Shown here one piece after another: positions 1 to 10,041 of a stretch of 60,266 bases of DNA. This DNA is from Lachnospiraceae bacterium. Its GTDB lineage: Bacteria > Bacillota > Clostridia > Lachnospirales > Lachnospiraceae. The DNA lies in NCBI GenBank assembly GCA_017634065.1, contig JAGBOC010000001.1, positions 1-60,266 of the forward strand. The letters run 5' to 3'. The notes beneath the pieces were generated by a model, which was not told the DNA's origin, made no database searches, and saw only the letters and a list, made by a program, of their open reading frames with translations. How positions within the stretch are numbered: the stretch's first letter is position 1; the number at the start of each line of letters is the position of its first letter. Made by a program: the position numbers and the translations under genes.

Positions 1-1
1 A

Positions 2-259
2 CATTTTCCTAAAATAACAGAATTAAAAACAAAGTATAGCAAGTTAAATAACATTGGAGGAAAGAGTATGAGTGGCTTAACGAGAGAAATATTTCTAGAT
101 GGATTAGAGACAGGAGAGAAAAGGGGAGAGCAAAAAGGAATTATAGCAGGAATGACAGAGCTCCTTGTAGAACAATACAATAACAATATGGTTACTAAAG
201 AATATGCAGCTAAAAAACTAAATATAACTGAAGAAGAGTTTTTAGAACTAACAAGATAA
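2..259 (+). CDS. C-terminal end of a gene cut by the window edge, possibly Rpn/PD-(D/E)XK nuclease family
   Basis: The reading frame is open from the left edge to a TAA at 257-259, so this is probably the 3' end of a longer gene. An internal ATG at 68, preceded by GGAGG, could alternatively start a 63-residue protein. The visible part has a charged stretch with repeated Gly-Glu-Lys/Gln units (near EKRGEQKG), then a helix ending in a motif like 'VTKEYAAKKLNITEEEFLEL'. That tail resembles the C-terminus of Rpn-type recombination-promoting nuclease/transposase-like proteins of Clostridia. The catalytic core would lie outside the window, so the family is a guess from the tail alone. Confidence 0.5.
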   Translation, partial: HFPKITELKTKYSKLNNIGGKSMSGLTREIFLDGLETGEKRGEQKGIIAGMTELLVEQYNNNMVTKEYAAKKLNITEEEFLELTR

Positions 260-283
260 TTAACGAGGTGTTCGTATTACTAT

Positions 284-313
284 ACGGCAGTGAATGAAAA
301 ACTGCCGTTTTTT
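284..313 (+). terminator. Rho-independent terminator
   Basis: A perfect 7-bp stem, ACGGCAG (284-290) with CTGCCGT (302-308), is followed by a T run. It closes the gene ending at 259. Confidence 0.8.
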
Positions 314-369
314 ATTGCTTTATAATGTGTCTAAACTTTGTCATAAATATGTGCGGAATAACCCCCTAT

Positions 370-487
370 GCCGACCCCCTAACTTTTGCAAGTTGTAGGT
401 GGTTGGTACTCGGGTTCGGCGCAAATTACCCGTAGGGGGCGAGCACTTAAAGAGCATCCGTAGGGGCGAACACCGCGAGCCCGTAAA
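370..487. repeat. GC-rich palindromic repeat (REP-like)
   Basis: This stretch is much richer in G and C than its surroundings. It carries two copies of a CCGTAGGGG(G)CGA(A/G)CAC-type unit (about 430-447 and 458-473) plus GACCCCC/GGGTTCGGC complementarity. The reverse complement of 460-484 matches DNA at 11222-11247 inside a coding gene (19 of the first 23 bases identical). It looks like a dispersed element rather than coding sequence. An ORF beginning at 399 reads through it into the next gene, but that extension has no protein-like character. Confidence 0.6.
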
Positions 488-512
488 AAAAATAGGTCGT
501 AGATTATGCATT

Positions 513-2150
513 ATGAGAAAGAGCACAAGAATAGTAAAGAGATTGTTGGCACTATTTTTAGTTGTGCTTATGAGTATAGAGAGTTTTGGGGCGGTGGTTG
601 GCGACAACGATGGCTCTGCATTTATTACGAAAGCAGAGTTTGATAGTCTTAAAAATAATTTCCAATCACAAATAGATCAGTATAATACAAGTATTGATAG
701 CAAGATTGATGGGTCGATAGCTGCATACCTTGCAGGAATTACTGTTGCTGTCAAAAGTGTGACTAATTTAACTAGTACTTTAAAAGATGTACCTTTTGGT
801 GATGGATATCGTGCGCATCGAGCTGCAGAGTGGGATGTCGACACTGGTGACATCGCTGAATGGATTATGAATAGTTCAATGCTTACTGTAAGTAATGGTT
901 CTTGGAGGGATATGGATCAAGGTCTCATAGCTTCATATCGAGTTGCGGAAGGATGGGATGGTGCCCTTGCGAATTTTAATGGTAAAATTTGGTATAATAA
1001 ATATGAATCTAGTGGGACCGTTTCTTGGCTGTATGAAGAAATGAATGCGGTTCGTATACAGGCTTCGATTGCAATGAACACTCATAAAGGGGTTTTGGAA
1101 CCTACACGTCCCTACAGGCCTTGGCTGTTTGCCGATAAGAATGGTTTGATTACTGATAATGATACTACACGAATAACTATAATTGATAATCGGATTTGGA
1201 AAGGTGTTACTTGGCCTACTGGGGCTTTCAGATTTGTTTCGCTGATTGGTTTGCCAGGCGTGAACCCTTCCTATGCCGTATATAATTTTAATGAGGATGT
1301 TGTTCCTGATGGTTATGCCGCTTGTTATAGTTCTACCGCGGTTACAGATGCTTCCTGGGTTAAAACAACTTTCCCAATTCGTGCTTTGGTTAAAGCTCCA
1401 ACAAAAACATACAATAAAAACGTGTTTTGTTGGGACCTGACATCGACCACTTCATGGCCAGTGTTCTTAAGTGATAAAGAAAAATGGTATGTTAATGGAG
1501 CAGTGACAAACCCTGCTATTTCTAATTATGGATCAAAGGTTGCTGTGAAATGGTTATGTCGTGCTGAACAATTTGCAGGTCAAGCTTTGAATATTTACAT
1601 GTCACGTCCGGCGCTAAAGTTTCAACAGTTATCTGATGCATCAAATCTTCCTGCATCATGTTTTGCGACAGTGACAAACGACAGTCAAAAAGAATGTTAT
1701 GCACAATATTTGAGAAATGCAGATTTTGTTGGCTCTGATAAGTCAACTCACCCTTACATTTATCAAGGCTTACCAGTTTATTATGCGGAAAAAAATGGGA
1801 CGTTAGAGTTTAAAATCAAAATAAAAACGAATTATGATTTTTCAGCTTACTTTTTCACAGACCCTGGCACTGCATCAAGCAAAGTAAAGCTTCGTATTAA
1901 ATCATCAGAGTTTAATATCGGTAACGATACATCAGGTTCTGTCTCAATGAAAGTCGGTACAAGTTCATCACCTATAACAAGTGGGACGACAGCAGTAACT
2001 GAAGCGTCACTAACTCCTGGTGAACTCACTACAATTCAGATTGAAAATTGCGAAAGAGGAAAGACATATTTCTTAAGATGGTATGTAGATGGGTTTCAAT
2101 ATGGTGGTGAGATAACATATCTTGGAGATGGATATTTCACTGAAACATAA
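513..2150 (+). CDS. Exported protein of unknown function
   Basis: A 545-residue protein of no family I can name. The start at 513 puts a basic N-terminus and a hydrophobic segment (about residues 8-25) first, a typical signal peptide. An in-frame ATG at 399 would add 38 residues encoded by repeat DNA and hide the signal peptide, so I rejected it. After the signal comes a short helical segment beginning FITKAEFDSLKNNFQSQIDQ, likely a coiled coil, a feature I associate with exported proteins of Lachnospiraceae. The rest is rich in Trp, Tyr, Ser and Thr, as in surface proteins. Base composition is visibly less AT-rich than the neighbouring housekeeping genes, and codons such as GGC, GCC and TCG are commoner, which may mean recent transfer. 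It stands alone with its own terminator. Confidence 0.7.
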   Translation: MRKSTRIVKRLLALFLVVLMSIESFGAVVGDNDGSAFITKAEFDSLKNNFQSQIDQYNTSIDSKIDGSIAAYLAGITVAVKSVTNLTSTLKDVPFGDGYRAHRAAEWDVDTGDIAEWIMNSSMLTVSNGSWRDMDQGLIASYRVAEGWDGALANFNGKIWYNKYESSGTVSWLYEEMNAVRIQASIAMNTHKGVLEPTRPYRPWLFADKNGLITDNDTTRITIIDNRIWKGVTWPTGAFRFVSLIGLPGVNPSYAVYNFNEDVVPDGYAACYSSTAVTDASWVKTTFPIRALVKAPTKTYNKNVFCWDLTSTTSWPVFLSDKEKWYVNGAVTNPAISNYGSKVAVKWLCRAEQFAGQALNIYMSRPALKFQQLSDASNLPASCFATVTNDSQKECYAQYLRNADFVGSDKSTHPYIYQGLPVYYAEKNGTLEFKIKIKTNYDFSAYFFTDPGTASSKVKLRIKSSEFNIGNDTSGSVSMKVGTSSSPITSGTTAVTEASLTPGELTTIQIENCERGKTYFLRWYVDGFQYGGEITYLGDGYFTET

Positions 2151-2526
2151 TAATTTGGCTATTACAGATTAGAATATATAAACTTATAACTTTAATGAAT
2201 TTGACAGGAAATAATTAGACAGATATTTTATAATTTGAATTTCTAACATTTAGGCTATCAATGATGTGATACTATGATAGCCTATTTTTGTGCTATATTT
2301 TTATAAATGCTTAAAATGACTATCGAGTTTGAAACGACCATAGAGTTTTGAAATAATTACATAGTGTCCCTTCCTACCAACCCAATAAAGATGGAGCAGT
2401 GCATTGGAACTGATTGTTACATAATGCTTACAAGTCGATTAGGAATAAAAAGTATTTTTATTATTCCAATAATTTGTTATAATGATAAATGTGATTATCA
2501 AAAGTCGCAGCATATAATATCTAAAA
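2151..2526. other. Intergenic region
   Basis: There is no convincing gene in these 376 bases. They hold the terminator at 2251-2289 and a good -10 box (TATAAT, 2478-2483) without a recognisable -35, which may serve the YigZ-family gene at 2527. An 86-codon ORF starting at 2364 mostly overlaps that gene in another frame and was rejected. Confidence 0.6.
2251..2289 (+). terminator. Rho-independent terminator
   Basis: A perfect 10-bp stem (TAGGCTATCA with TGATAGCCTA) has a 14-nt loop and is followed by five T. It ends the transcript of the exported protein gene. Confidence 0.85.
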
Positions 2527-3180
2527 ATGAAAGTAATTATAGAAAACTCAACAGCCGAAGTTGTAGAAAAGAAATCTCGCTTTATAGCAGATTTGTTTTA
2601 CACTGTAAGTATGGAAGAGGCTGAAGAGAAATTAAATCAAATCAAAAAGAAATATTACGATGCCAAACACCATTGTTTCGCATATATACTTGGTGAAAAA
2701 GGAGACATAGTTAAGTCAAGCGATGATGGGGAGCCACAGGGCACAGCTGGTCATCCAATGCTTGATATATTAAAAGGAAACGAACTCACGAATTGCATCG
2801 CAATAGTTACGAGATACTTTGGTGGAACCCTTCTTGGTACGGGTGGACTTGTAAGGTGCTATAGTGACAGTTTGAAAAAAGCTTTAGAGAGAGCAAAGAT
2901 TTCTTGTATAAAATGTGCTTATGAAGTTACATTTACTATAAACTATGATGATTATGGCAAGATAGAAAATGTTATATCAAATATAAATCAAGATGAAATA
3001 TATATTCACTCACTTGATAAAACATTTGAAGATATAGTAAAATTAAAGTGTTTAGTAAATGACGAAGTGTTTGATAAGTTTAGTAAGACACTTATTGATT
3101 TAACAAAGGGGAAAGTAAGGATAGAGAAAGATATAAAAAGAAATTATTATTTAAATGATAAAGAGATAGTTTATATATAA
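2527..3180 (+). CDS. YigZ/IMPACT family protein
   Basis: 217 residues, the usual length for this family. The IMPACT-type N-terminal domain is clear: a Lys-Lys-Ser-Arg-Phe element near residue 15, then DAKHHCFAYI, then SSDDGEPQGTAGHPML and the glycine-rich YFGGTLLGTGGLVRCYSD. The C-terminal third matches the smaller second domain found in bacterial YigZ. Related eukaryotic IMPACT proteins bind the translational regulator GCN1; the bacterial role is not settled, though ribosome or RNA binding has been proposed. No Shine-Dalgarno sequence is visible. It stands before aroC with a 75-nt gap. Confidence 0.85.
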   Translation: MKVIIENSTAEVVEKKSRFIADLFYTVSMEEAEEKLNQIKKKYYDAKHHCFAYILGEKGDIVKSSDDGEPQGTAGHPMLDILKGNELTNCIAIVTRYFGGTLLGTGGLVRCYSDSLKKALERAKISCIKCAYEVTFTINYDDYGKIENVISNINQDEIYIHSLDKTFEDIVKLKCLVNDEVFDKFSKTLIDLTKGKVRIEKDIKRNYYLNDKEIVYI

Positions 3181-3255
3181 GCACTCTACATTTCATAGCA
3201 CATATGATGAAGTTTCAAATGATGTAAGATGCATTTACCTAATAAAGGAGAAAAA

Positions 3256-4239
3256 ATGGCTGGTAACACTTTTGGAAAATTATATAGGGTTACAACCTTT
3301 GGAGAGTCACATGGAAAGGCTGTTGGAGCGATAATTGATGGTTGTCCAAGTAACATTATGCTTTCAGAAGAAGATATACAACTTTATTTAAATAGAAGGC
3401 GACCAAATGATTCAGAACTTTCTACTACGAGAAAAGAAAAAGATAAAGTTGAAATATTATCTGGAGTTTTTGAAGGAAAAACTCTTGGGACGCCAATTTG
3501 TGCTATGGTTAAGAATGAAGACATTGGAACTTCAGAATATAATGTGCTTCAAAATGTTTTCAGACCTGGTCATGCGGATTTTACTTATGAAAAAAAATAT
3601 GGGATAAGAGATTATAGAAGTGGTGGAAGGTCATCTGGCAGAGAAACTATTGGAAGAGTAATTGGTGGAGCAGTTGCTATGAAGGTTTTGAAAGAAAAAA
3701 GTATTCATATAGCTGCAAGGGGTAATTATGATTTGTCAAGATTGTCAGATGGTAAAGATGAAGTTGACTATGAAAATGTTGATGATTCACTTGGTGGGAT
3801 AGTAGAGTGCAAGGTCACAGGATGTAAAGCAGGTCTTGGAGAACCAGTTTTTGATAAACTCGATGCTGAACTTGCGAAGGCATGTATGTCTATAGGTGCA
3901 GTAAAAGGTGTGGAGATAGGTGCAGGATTTGATGTGGCAAATATGCTCGGTTCAGAAAATAATGACCAGATGTCAGCTGGTGGAAAGTTTTTGTCAAATA
4001 ATTCTGGTGGCATTTTAGGTGGTATCAGTAATGGCAATGATATAATAATTCGACTTGCTATAAAGCCTACTCCAACTATTTCTAAAAAGCAAAAGACTAT
4101 AGATATAAATGGAAATGAAATAGAGGTTGAGCTGAAAGGCAGAAATGATGTCTGCATAGTTGATAGAATTGTGGTTGTAGTTGAGTCTATGGTTGCTATG
4201 ACAATTTTGGATTTTTATCTTCAAAATGTAAATGTATAG
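3256..4239 (+). CDS. aroC: Chorismate synthase (short form)
   Basis: Catalyses the last step of the shikimate pathway, converting EPSP to chorismate with reduced FMN. The start at 3256 follows AAAGGAG and gives the usual first residues MAGNTFGKLYRVTTFGESHG; an ATG at 3229 would add nine residues with no homology. Present are GESHG (16-20), RPGHAD (about 103-108), the Gly-Gly-Arg-Ser-Ser-Gly-Arg-Glu motif and AGLGEPVFDKLDA. At 327 residues it is clearly shorter than the usual 350-390: the segment between residues about 155 and 180 lacks roughly 25-35 residues found in relatives. The C-terminal signature R-[SHF]-D-[PSV] reads R-N-D-V here (296-299). It may still be active, but it is unusual. 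No other shikimate gene is near. Confidence 0.9.
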   Translation: MAGNTFGKLYRVTTFGESHGKAVGAIIDGCPSNIMLSEEDIQLYLNRRRPNDSELSTTRKEKDKVEILSGVFEGKTLGTPICAMVKNEDIGTSEYNVLQNVFRPGHADFTYEKKYGIRDYRSGGRSSGRETIGRVIGGAVAMKVLKEKSIHIAARGNYDLSRLSDGKDEVDYENVDDSLGGIVECKVTGCKAGLGEPVFDKLDAELAKACMSIGAVKGVEIGAGFDVANMLGSENNDQMSAGGKFLSNNSGGILGGISNGNDIIIRLAIKPTPTISKKQKTIDINGNEIEVELKGRNDVCIVDRIVVVVESMVAMTILDFYLQNVNV

Positions 4240-5578
4240 AATATATAAAAATATAATAATAATTATTTCTATAATAGTAGTTATATGTTTTGCTCTAGTC
4301 TTATTTGCATTATTTGGAGATTTGGGTGTGAAAACAGATAAAAATATTGACACTCAAAATATTGCTATGAAAGAGCAAGATGATGAATTAACAGTTTTGA
4401 CTACTGAAAATGCATTTAAAGATGATGGCTTTATTAATATGTCATTAGCAGATGAAGCAAATATTGCGACAGCAAATGAGATAAAAACTAATATTACAAT
4501 AAATGAAGAACCTAAACTTTTAACAGCAGAAGAAAAATACAAAGCAAAACCTGATTTTAAAAAAGTTGATACAAGAGAGAAGAAGGATGTTTTTTGTTTT
4601 GCTGGAGATGTCTATTTATCAAAGAAACCAAGAACTGCATATGATGAAAAAGGCATAGAAGGTATCATAGATGAAAGTTATCGCAAGATATTAGATGCAA
4701 GTGATTTTAATGTTGCTAATCTTGAGTGCAGTATAACTGATGATACAGAAAATGCTGAAGATAAAACGTTTACATTTGCATTACCAACCAAATATGCAAA
4801 GGTGTTTAAGGAAGTAGGTTTTGATTTATTTACTCTTGCAAATAATCATATATGTGACTACGGAACTGATGCAATGCTAAATACGATTAAAACTCTTGAT
4901 GAAAATGAGATAATACATATAGGTGCAGGGAAAAATGTAGATGAGGCGAAGAGAGCATACATTAAAGAAATTGAAGGGAAAAGATACGCATTTCTTTCTG
5001 CTTCTTCCGTTCTCCCAAATGATAATTGGAAGGCATCTTATGATAAGGCAGGAGTATTTAATGGATATGACATAAGAGAACTCTGCGAGGAAATAAGAAG
5101 TGTAAAACCTTATGTAGATAAAGTAATTGTATATATGCATTGGGGAAGGGAACTTGAGACTGTATCAAACACTTGGCAGAAACAGTATGCGAGAAGAATA
5201 GTTGATGCCGGTGCTGACCTTGTTATCGGAGCACATTCTCATACTCTTCAAGAAATTGAATATTATAAAAATGTTCCGATAGTATATAGTCTTGGAAACT
5301 TCATATATGGTGGCACTATGAGAGATACAATGCTACTCACTGCGACATTTGATTATAGTATCGATAAAAATGGAAGTTTGCAACTTCAGATTTATCCGGG
5401 TGTATCAAATTATGAGAAGGTAAGAAGAGATTGGAATAAAGAGGTTATAAAAGGGAAATATACGGAACTTCAGAATAAGAGCAGTACTTGCTATATAGGC
5501 GACAATGGGTATATATTTACTATGGAACAGGTTATAGAAGCACTTAAAAATCTTGAAAGTTCGAATGAAATGAATTAA
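4232..5578 (+). CDS. CapA-family membrane-anchored phosphoesterase-like protein
   Basis: 448 residues. A single N-terminal membrane segment (about residues 6-29) is followed by an Asp/Glu-rich linker and then a CapA/PgsA-type metallophosphatase fold from about residue 118. Motifs seen: FAGDV (about 123), NLECSI, LANNHICDYG (about 202), YMHWGRE (about 302), GAHSHTLQ (333) and SLGNFIYGG. CapA is known from poly-gamma-glutamate capsule synthesis, but many clostridial homologues occur without capBC, as here, and their role is unknown. The start overlaps the end of aroC by 8 nt, implying co-transcription and possibly translational coupling. The protein is expected to face outside the membrane. Confidence 0.85.
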   Translation: MYRIYKNIIIIISIIVVICFALVLFALFGDLGVKTDKNIDTQNIAMKEQDDELTVLTTENAFKDDGFINMSLADEANIATANEIKTNITINEEPKLLTAEEKYKAKPDFKKVDTREKKDVFCFAGDVYLSKKPRTAYDEKGIEGIIDESYRKILDASDFNVANLECSITDDTENAEDKTFTFALPTKYAKVFKEVGFDLFTLANNHICDYGTDAMLNTIKTLDENEIIHIGAGKNVDEAKRAYIKEIEGKRYAFLSASSVLPNDNWKASYDKAGVFNGYDIRELCEEIRSVKPYVDKVIVYMHWGRELETVSNTWQKQYARRIVDAGADLVIGAHSHTLQEIEYYKNVPIVYSLGNFIYGGTMRDTMLLTATFDYSIDKNGSLQLQIYPGVSNYEKVRRDWNKEVIKGKYTELQNKSSTCYIGDNGYIFTMEQVIEALKNLESSNEMN

Positions 5579-5588
5579 AATATGTTTT

Positions 5589-6161
5589 ATGAAATTGATT
5601 GTAGGTTTAGGAAATCCAGAAATAAAATATGCTTTTACCAGACATAATACTGGTTTCCTTGCTGTTGATGAACTCTTAAGGAGACTTGGAGGACTTGATT
5701 TAGATAAAGATAAGTTTAATGGCATTTTCACAAAGACTAAAATGGAAAATGAAGATGTCATAATAGCAAAGCCTATGACGTATATGAACTTAAGTGGGGA
5801 CTTCATAAAACCACTTGCAGATTTTTACAAGATAGACCCAAGTGATATTATCGTTATCTATGATGAACTAGCACTTCCAGTTGGTAAAGTTAAGATAACA
5901 AAAGAAGGTTCTTCTGCAGGTCATAATGGTATAAAATCAATCATAGCAAATCTTGGTACAGAGAAGTTTATAAAAGTTCGCATCGGCATTAAAGATGATA
6001 AACCGATGGTGAGTCAGATAGATTTTGTACTTATGAAATACACACCGGATGAATTAAAAGAACAAAAGAAAAATATTGATAGAGCAGTTGATGCTGTAGA
6101 GAGTATAATTAAAAACGGTATAGACAAGACGATGAATGACTTTAATGGACTTAAAGATTAG
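5589..6161 (+). CDS. pth: Peptidyl-tRNA hydrolase
   Basis: 190 residues, normal for bacterial Pth. It frees tRNA from peptidyl-tRNAs that drop off the ribosome. The N-terminus MKLIVGLGNPEIKYAFTRHN carries the catalytic His and the conserved Asn of GLGNP. Also present are KPMTYMNLSG, YDELALPVGK with the catalytic Asp, and GHNGIKSI. It precedes mfd with a 30-nt gap; pth-mfd is a standard Firmicutes pair. No clear Shine-Dalgarno sequence is visible, so translation may depend on the upstream gene, which ends 10 nt earlier. Confidence 0.95.
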   Translation: MKLIVGLGNPEIKYAFTRHNTGFLAVDELLRRLGGLDLDKDKFNGIFTKTKMENEDVIIAKPMTYMNLSGDFIKPLADFYKIDPSDIIVIYDELALPVGKVKITKEGSSAGHNGIKSIIANLGTEKFIKVRIGIKDDKPMVSQIDFVLMKYTPDELKEQKKNIDRAVDAVESIIKNGIDKTMNDFNGLKD

Positions 6162-6191
6162 AATACTTTTGATAGATATATAACTTTGTAA

Positions 6192-9100
6192 ATGTTCTAT
6201 AATATAAATAGTAACAGAGATTATTTAAAACTGAAAAAGTGCCTTGGTGAAAATCCGAGGTCTGTTTTAGTGCGCAATATCTGTGACAATGCAAAAGTTA
6301 ATTTTATTGCGACTTTTACAAATAGACAAAAAATAGTAGTGCTCCCTGATGAAAGGAGTGCTATTTTATTTTATGAAGATGCAAAGTTTTATGAAAAACA
6401 GGTATATTACTTTGGCGAGAAAGACTTGCTTTTTGCTTCCGCAAGTGTGGACGATGAAAAACTATTGAAAGATAGGACAGTCATATTAAAAAAACTTTTG
6501 AATAAAGAAAATATAACCTTAGTGACAACTATTTCTGCTTGTCTAGAAAAACTTCCTTCTCTTGACAATGTGATGGATAGAATTATAAAACTTGCAACTA
6601 CCAAAGAAATAGTTTTTGATGAGTTAATTTCAAAACTTATCGATATTGGATATGTGAGAGTGAATGAAGTAGAAGTACCTGGCGAGTTTGCAGTTCGAGG
6701 TGGCATCATAGATATATATGAAGTATCTAATGATGACCCAATAAGAGTAGAGTTTATCGGAGATATAGTAGAAAGCATTAGATATTTTAATGTGGAAACG
6801 AAAAGGTCTACTGATGCGATAGATAAGATTGATGTCCTTCCTATAGTGGATAGCGAAAAAAGTAAAGGTAGCACATTTATAATGGATTATTTTTTAAGTG
6901 ATGCACTTATATTCTTTGATGAGCCAAAGAGACTTAGTGATAGAATTAATCTTGTCATAGATATGCTTCGAGAGAGTTACGAAAACAGACAAATGATTGA
7001 AAAAGATATTGACTACGAAGACCAAGATAAGATTAAACAGATAGAACTATTTGATTCAAAATATGTATTTGATAGACTAACTGATAAAAATTGCATTCAG
7101 CTTACAAGTTTAGATGATTCACCTTATGTAAATGAAGAAAAGTTTAATTTGCAAAAGGGTTCTTGGGATTATGATTTTGATTTTATGATGACTACTCCAA
7201 TCTTTGATAAAAAAGATTATGCAAAGACAAAGACGGAAATTAAATCGTATCTCGCAAGAGATTTTGCGGGGCTTATAGTATTAAACTCACATACAAGATC
7301 TGAAAGACTTGCATCTGAACTACAAAGTGAGGGTATAAATGCATACCTTATCACGACATTAGATGAAAAGGTAAATGATGGAAGTATAGGTATCTATGTA
7401 GGAGAATTATCAAGTGGCTTTATAGATGAAACAGATAAGTTTTTCATATTTACTGAAAAAGATCTATTTGGCATAGAGCCAGAGAGAAGAAGGAGAATAC
7501 TAAAAAATAAACACCGCGAAGGTTATGCTCCAATAAATGACCTTGGTGAACTTAAACTTGGCGATTATGTAATCCACGAAAATTATGGTGTGGGAGTATT
7601 TAGAGGTATAACAAGACTTGAAACTGATGACATAGAAAAAGACTATGTGAAGATTGAATATGCTGATGGTGGTTTCTTATATGTACTTGCAACTAAACTT
7701 GAAAGTCTTGAGAGATTTGCATCAAAAACTGCAAAAGTTCCTAAACTTAATAAACTCGGAAGTAATGATTTCTTAAAATTAAAAAAGAAAGTCAAAATAG
7801 ATATTTTAGAAACTGCAAAAGACCTTATAGAATTATACGCTAAAAGACAAGAGTCAAAAGGATATACTTTTAGTAATGATACTATTTGGCAGAAAGAGTT
7901 TGAAGAGACATTTCCATATATAGAGACATATGACCAGTTACTTGCTATTGAAGCAGTGAAAGCAGATATGCAATCAGATAAGACTATGGACAGACTTATC
8001 TGCGGAGATGTGGGATTTGGCAAGACAGAAGTTGCAATTCGTGCTGCATTTAAAGCAGTGCAAGATGGAAAGCAGGTTGCTTATCTTGTGCCTACGACAG
8101 TCCTTTGTATGCAACATTTTAGGACATTTATAGATAGGTTTTCAAAGTATCCAGTGAAGACTGCATTTCTATCAAGATTTAATACAAAAAAAGAAAATGG
8201 AAGAGTCATTGAAGCATTAAAAAATGGTGACATAGATATAGTCATTGGTACACATCGTCTTTTATCAAAAGATGTGGAGTTTAAAAATCTTGGGCTACTT
8301 ATAATAGATGAAGAGCAACGTTTTGGTGTAAGTCATAAAGAAAAGATAAAGCGATTGAAAAATAATGTAGATGTCATAACACTTACAGCAACACCAATAC
8401 CAAGAACTCTTTATATGTCATTATCTGGTATAAGAGATATGTCAATGCTTACAGAGGCACCACCGGAAAGGATGCCAATAAAAACTTATGTGCTTGAGTT
8501 TAATGAGGAACTGATTAGGGAAGCGATTAATAGAGAAATAAAAAGAGATGGGCAGGTATTTATAGTTCATAATAGAGTTTCTGATATTTATACATTTGCT
8601 GATAGGATTTCAGAACTTTGTCCGTATGCAAAAATTGCAGTGGCTCATGGGAAACTTAAAGAAGATGAACTCTCTGATACGATGATGGATTTTATTGACA
8701 AAAAATATAATGTGCTTGTGACAACTACGATAATAGAAACAGGACTTGACATTCAAAATGCAAATACATTAATCATAGATAATTCAGAGCAATTTGGCTT
8801 GTCGCAACTTTATCAGTTAAGAGGCCGGGTAGGTAGAAGTGATAGGACTGCTTATGCATTCTTTATGTATAGAAAAAATAAAGAACTTACTGAAGATGAA
8901 CTCGCAAGACTTAAAGCGATAAAAGAAAATACTGCACTCGGTTCAGGATTAAAGATAGCTATGAAAGACCTTGAGATGAGAGGTGCTGGAAACATTCTTG
9001 GGCTCTCGCAAAGTGGACATATTGATGCAGTTGGATATGACCTTTATATAAAACTTCTAAATGAAGCTGTGAAATATCTTAAAGATAATAAAAAAGATGA

Positions 9101-9605
9101 TGAAAATATTGACGCAGTAAATGCAGAGGATTTTGTAAATGGCTTTGACACTATAGTTGATATAGATATAGATGCATTTATACCAAATACTTATATAGAA
9201 GATGAAGAAGTGAAACTTGATGTATATCGTAAGATATCTAAATGCGAAAAAGAAGAAGAGTTTGATGATTTGAAAGTAGAACTAAAAGATAGATTTGGCG
9301 AGTTCCCAAGAGAACTTGAAAATCTTATATTTATCGCTAAACTCAAAAATAAAGCGCATAGATATTATGTGACTACTTTATATATAAAGAGAAAATTGGT
9401 GACCATCACATTTGCAGAAAATCATAAAGTAGACGGTCAATCTGTTGTTGATATAGTAAATAAGTTTTGTGGTGCTATAAGAGTTATAAATGGAAAGCAA
9501 GTAACTCTTACTTATCGTGCAACTGAAGATGATAATCCTAGTGTTGATAAGTCACTCAAGATAGCAGAACATGTGATAGATTCGCTTAAATTGTTGGGGA
9601 AATAA
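6192..9605 (+). CDS. mfd: Transcription-repair coupling factor
   Basis: 1137 residues, full length for Mfd. It removes RNA polymerase stalled at lesions and recruits UvrAB. The UvrB-like N-terminal module is followed by the RNA-polymerase-interacting domain beginning [17 protein letters not shown] (about 457), then the RecG-like translocase with Walker [10 protein letters not shown] (about 604-612), DEEQ box (about 705), [12 protein letters not shown] and RGRVGRS (about 877). The C-terminal TRCF domain is present. It is probably transcribed with pth. No terminator is visible after it, and the 133 nt that follow hold only a consensus promoter for the next gene. Confidence 0.97.
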   Translation: MFYNINSNRDYLKLKKCLGENPRSVLVRNICDNAKVNFIATFTNRQKIVVLPDERSAILFYEDAKFYEKQVYYFGEKDLLFASASVDDEKLLKDRTVILKKLLNKENITLVTTISACLEKLPSLDNVMDRIIKLATTKEIVFDELISKLIDIGYVRVNEVEVPGEFAVRGGIIDIYEVSNDDPIRVEFIGDIVESIRYFNVETKRSTDAIDKIDVLPIVDSEKSKGSTFIMDYFLSDALIFFDEPKRLSDRINLVIDMLRESYENRQMIEKDIDYEDQDKIKQIELFDSKYVFDRLTDKNCIQLTSLDDSPYVNEEKFNLQKGSWDYDFDFMMTTPIFDKKDYAKTKTEIKSYLARDFAGLIVLNSHTRSERLASELQSEGINAYLITTLDEKVNDGSIGIYVGELSSGFIDETDKFFIFTEKDLFGIEPERRRRILKNKHREGYAPINDLGELKLGDYVIHENYGVGVFRGITRLETDDIEKDYVKIEYADGGFLYVLATKLESLERFASKTAKVPKLNKLGSNDFLKLKKKVKIDILETAKDLIELYAKRQESKGYTFSNDTIWQKEFEETFPYIETYDQLLAIEAVKADMQSDKTMDRLICGDVGFGKTEVAIRAAFKAVQDGKQVAYLVPTTVLCMQHFRTFIDRFSKYPVKTAFLSRFNTKKENGRVIEALKNGDIDIVIGTHRLLSKDVEFKNLGLLIIDEEQRFGVSHKEKIKRLKNNVDVITLTATPIPRTLYMSLSGIRDMSMLTEAPPERMPIKTYVLEFNEELIREAINREIKRDGQVFIVHNRVSDIYTFADRISELCPYAKIAVAHGKLKEDELSDTMMDFIDKKYNVLVTTTIIETGLDIQNANTLIIDNSEQFGLSQLYQLRGRVGRSDRTAYAFFMYRKNKELTEDELARLKAIKENTALGSGLKIAMKDLEMRGAGNILGLSQSGHIDAVGYDLYIKLLNEAVKYLKDNKKDDENIDAVNAEDFVNGFDTIVDIDIDAFIPNTYIEDEEVKLDVYRKISKCEKEEEFDDLKVELKDRFGEFPRELENLIFIAKLKNKAHRYYVTTLYIKRKLVTITFAENHKVDGQSVVDIVNKFCGAIRVINGKQVTLTYRATEDDNPSVDKSLKIAEHVIDSLKLLGK

Positions 9606-9703
9606 GTTTTGAGAGTGTTTATTCAAAAAGTAAATGTTTGTTTGTGGTAGGTGGTATTGTCTAAAACGAAGAAAACAGTTATTTTTAATCTTGCAATCAA
9701 TTG

Positions 9704-9732
9704 TTGACATATGATGACAAAGCAGGTATAAT
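9704..9732 (+). promoter_or_regulatory. Consensus sigma-A promoter, leaderless position
   Basis: TTGACA (9704-9709), a 17-bp spacer and TATAAT (9727-9732) match the consensus exactly. The start codon of the antitoxin begins 7 nt after the -10 box, where transcription should start, so the mRNA would have no leader. No ribosome binding site lies between. Confidence 0.85.
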
Positions 9733-9738
9733 AGTATT

Positions 9739-10041
9739 ATGGTTAACTCTTTAGTTCAATTTAGAATTGATGAAAAAATAAAAAATGATGCAAGTGAAGT
9801 GTATGAGAGATTGGGTCTTGATCTATCAAGTGCTATTAAATTGTTTCTGAAAAAGACTATTAGGTTAAATGCCCTGCCTTTTGATATTAATAGTGATGAA
9901 ATAGATGAGTCTGAATTAAGACAAAAAAAAGCATTGGCGCTTCAAGAATTAGATAAAATGGGTTTTAGTTTTTCACATGATATAAAAGAGAAAGATGAAA
10001 TCTATAATGCACTAATGGAAAAATATGAAAGTATTAATTGA
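9739..10041 (+). CDS. RelB/DinJ-family antitoxin
   Basis: 100 residues. The first half is a ribbon-helix-helix DNA-binding domain: a QFRIDEKIK strand, then YERLGLDLSSAIKLFLKKTI, the signature of RelB/DinJ. The C-terminal half is charged and probably wraps around the toxin. It overlaps the PIN toxin gene by 17 nt. Antitoxins of this type normally repress their own operon, so the consensus promoter immediately upstream is the likely operator region. RelB/DinJ proteins classically pair with RelE/YafQ mRNA interferases; here the partner is a PIN nuclease. Confidence 0.85.
   Translation: MVNSLVQFRIDEKIKNDASEVYERLGLDLSSAIKLFLKKTIRLNALPFDINSDEIDESELRQKKALALQELDKMGFSFSHDIKEKDEIYNALMEKYESIN

Noticed and set aside
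341-607. 88-codon minus-strand ORF over the repeat
   Set aside because: It covers the GC-rich repeat and overlaps the signal peptide of a better gene; no ribosome binding site or known family.
2364-2624. 86-codon ORF before the YigZ gene
   Set aside because: Half of it overlaps the YigZ frame; its upstream part has no protein-like pattern.
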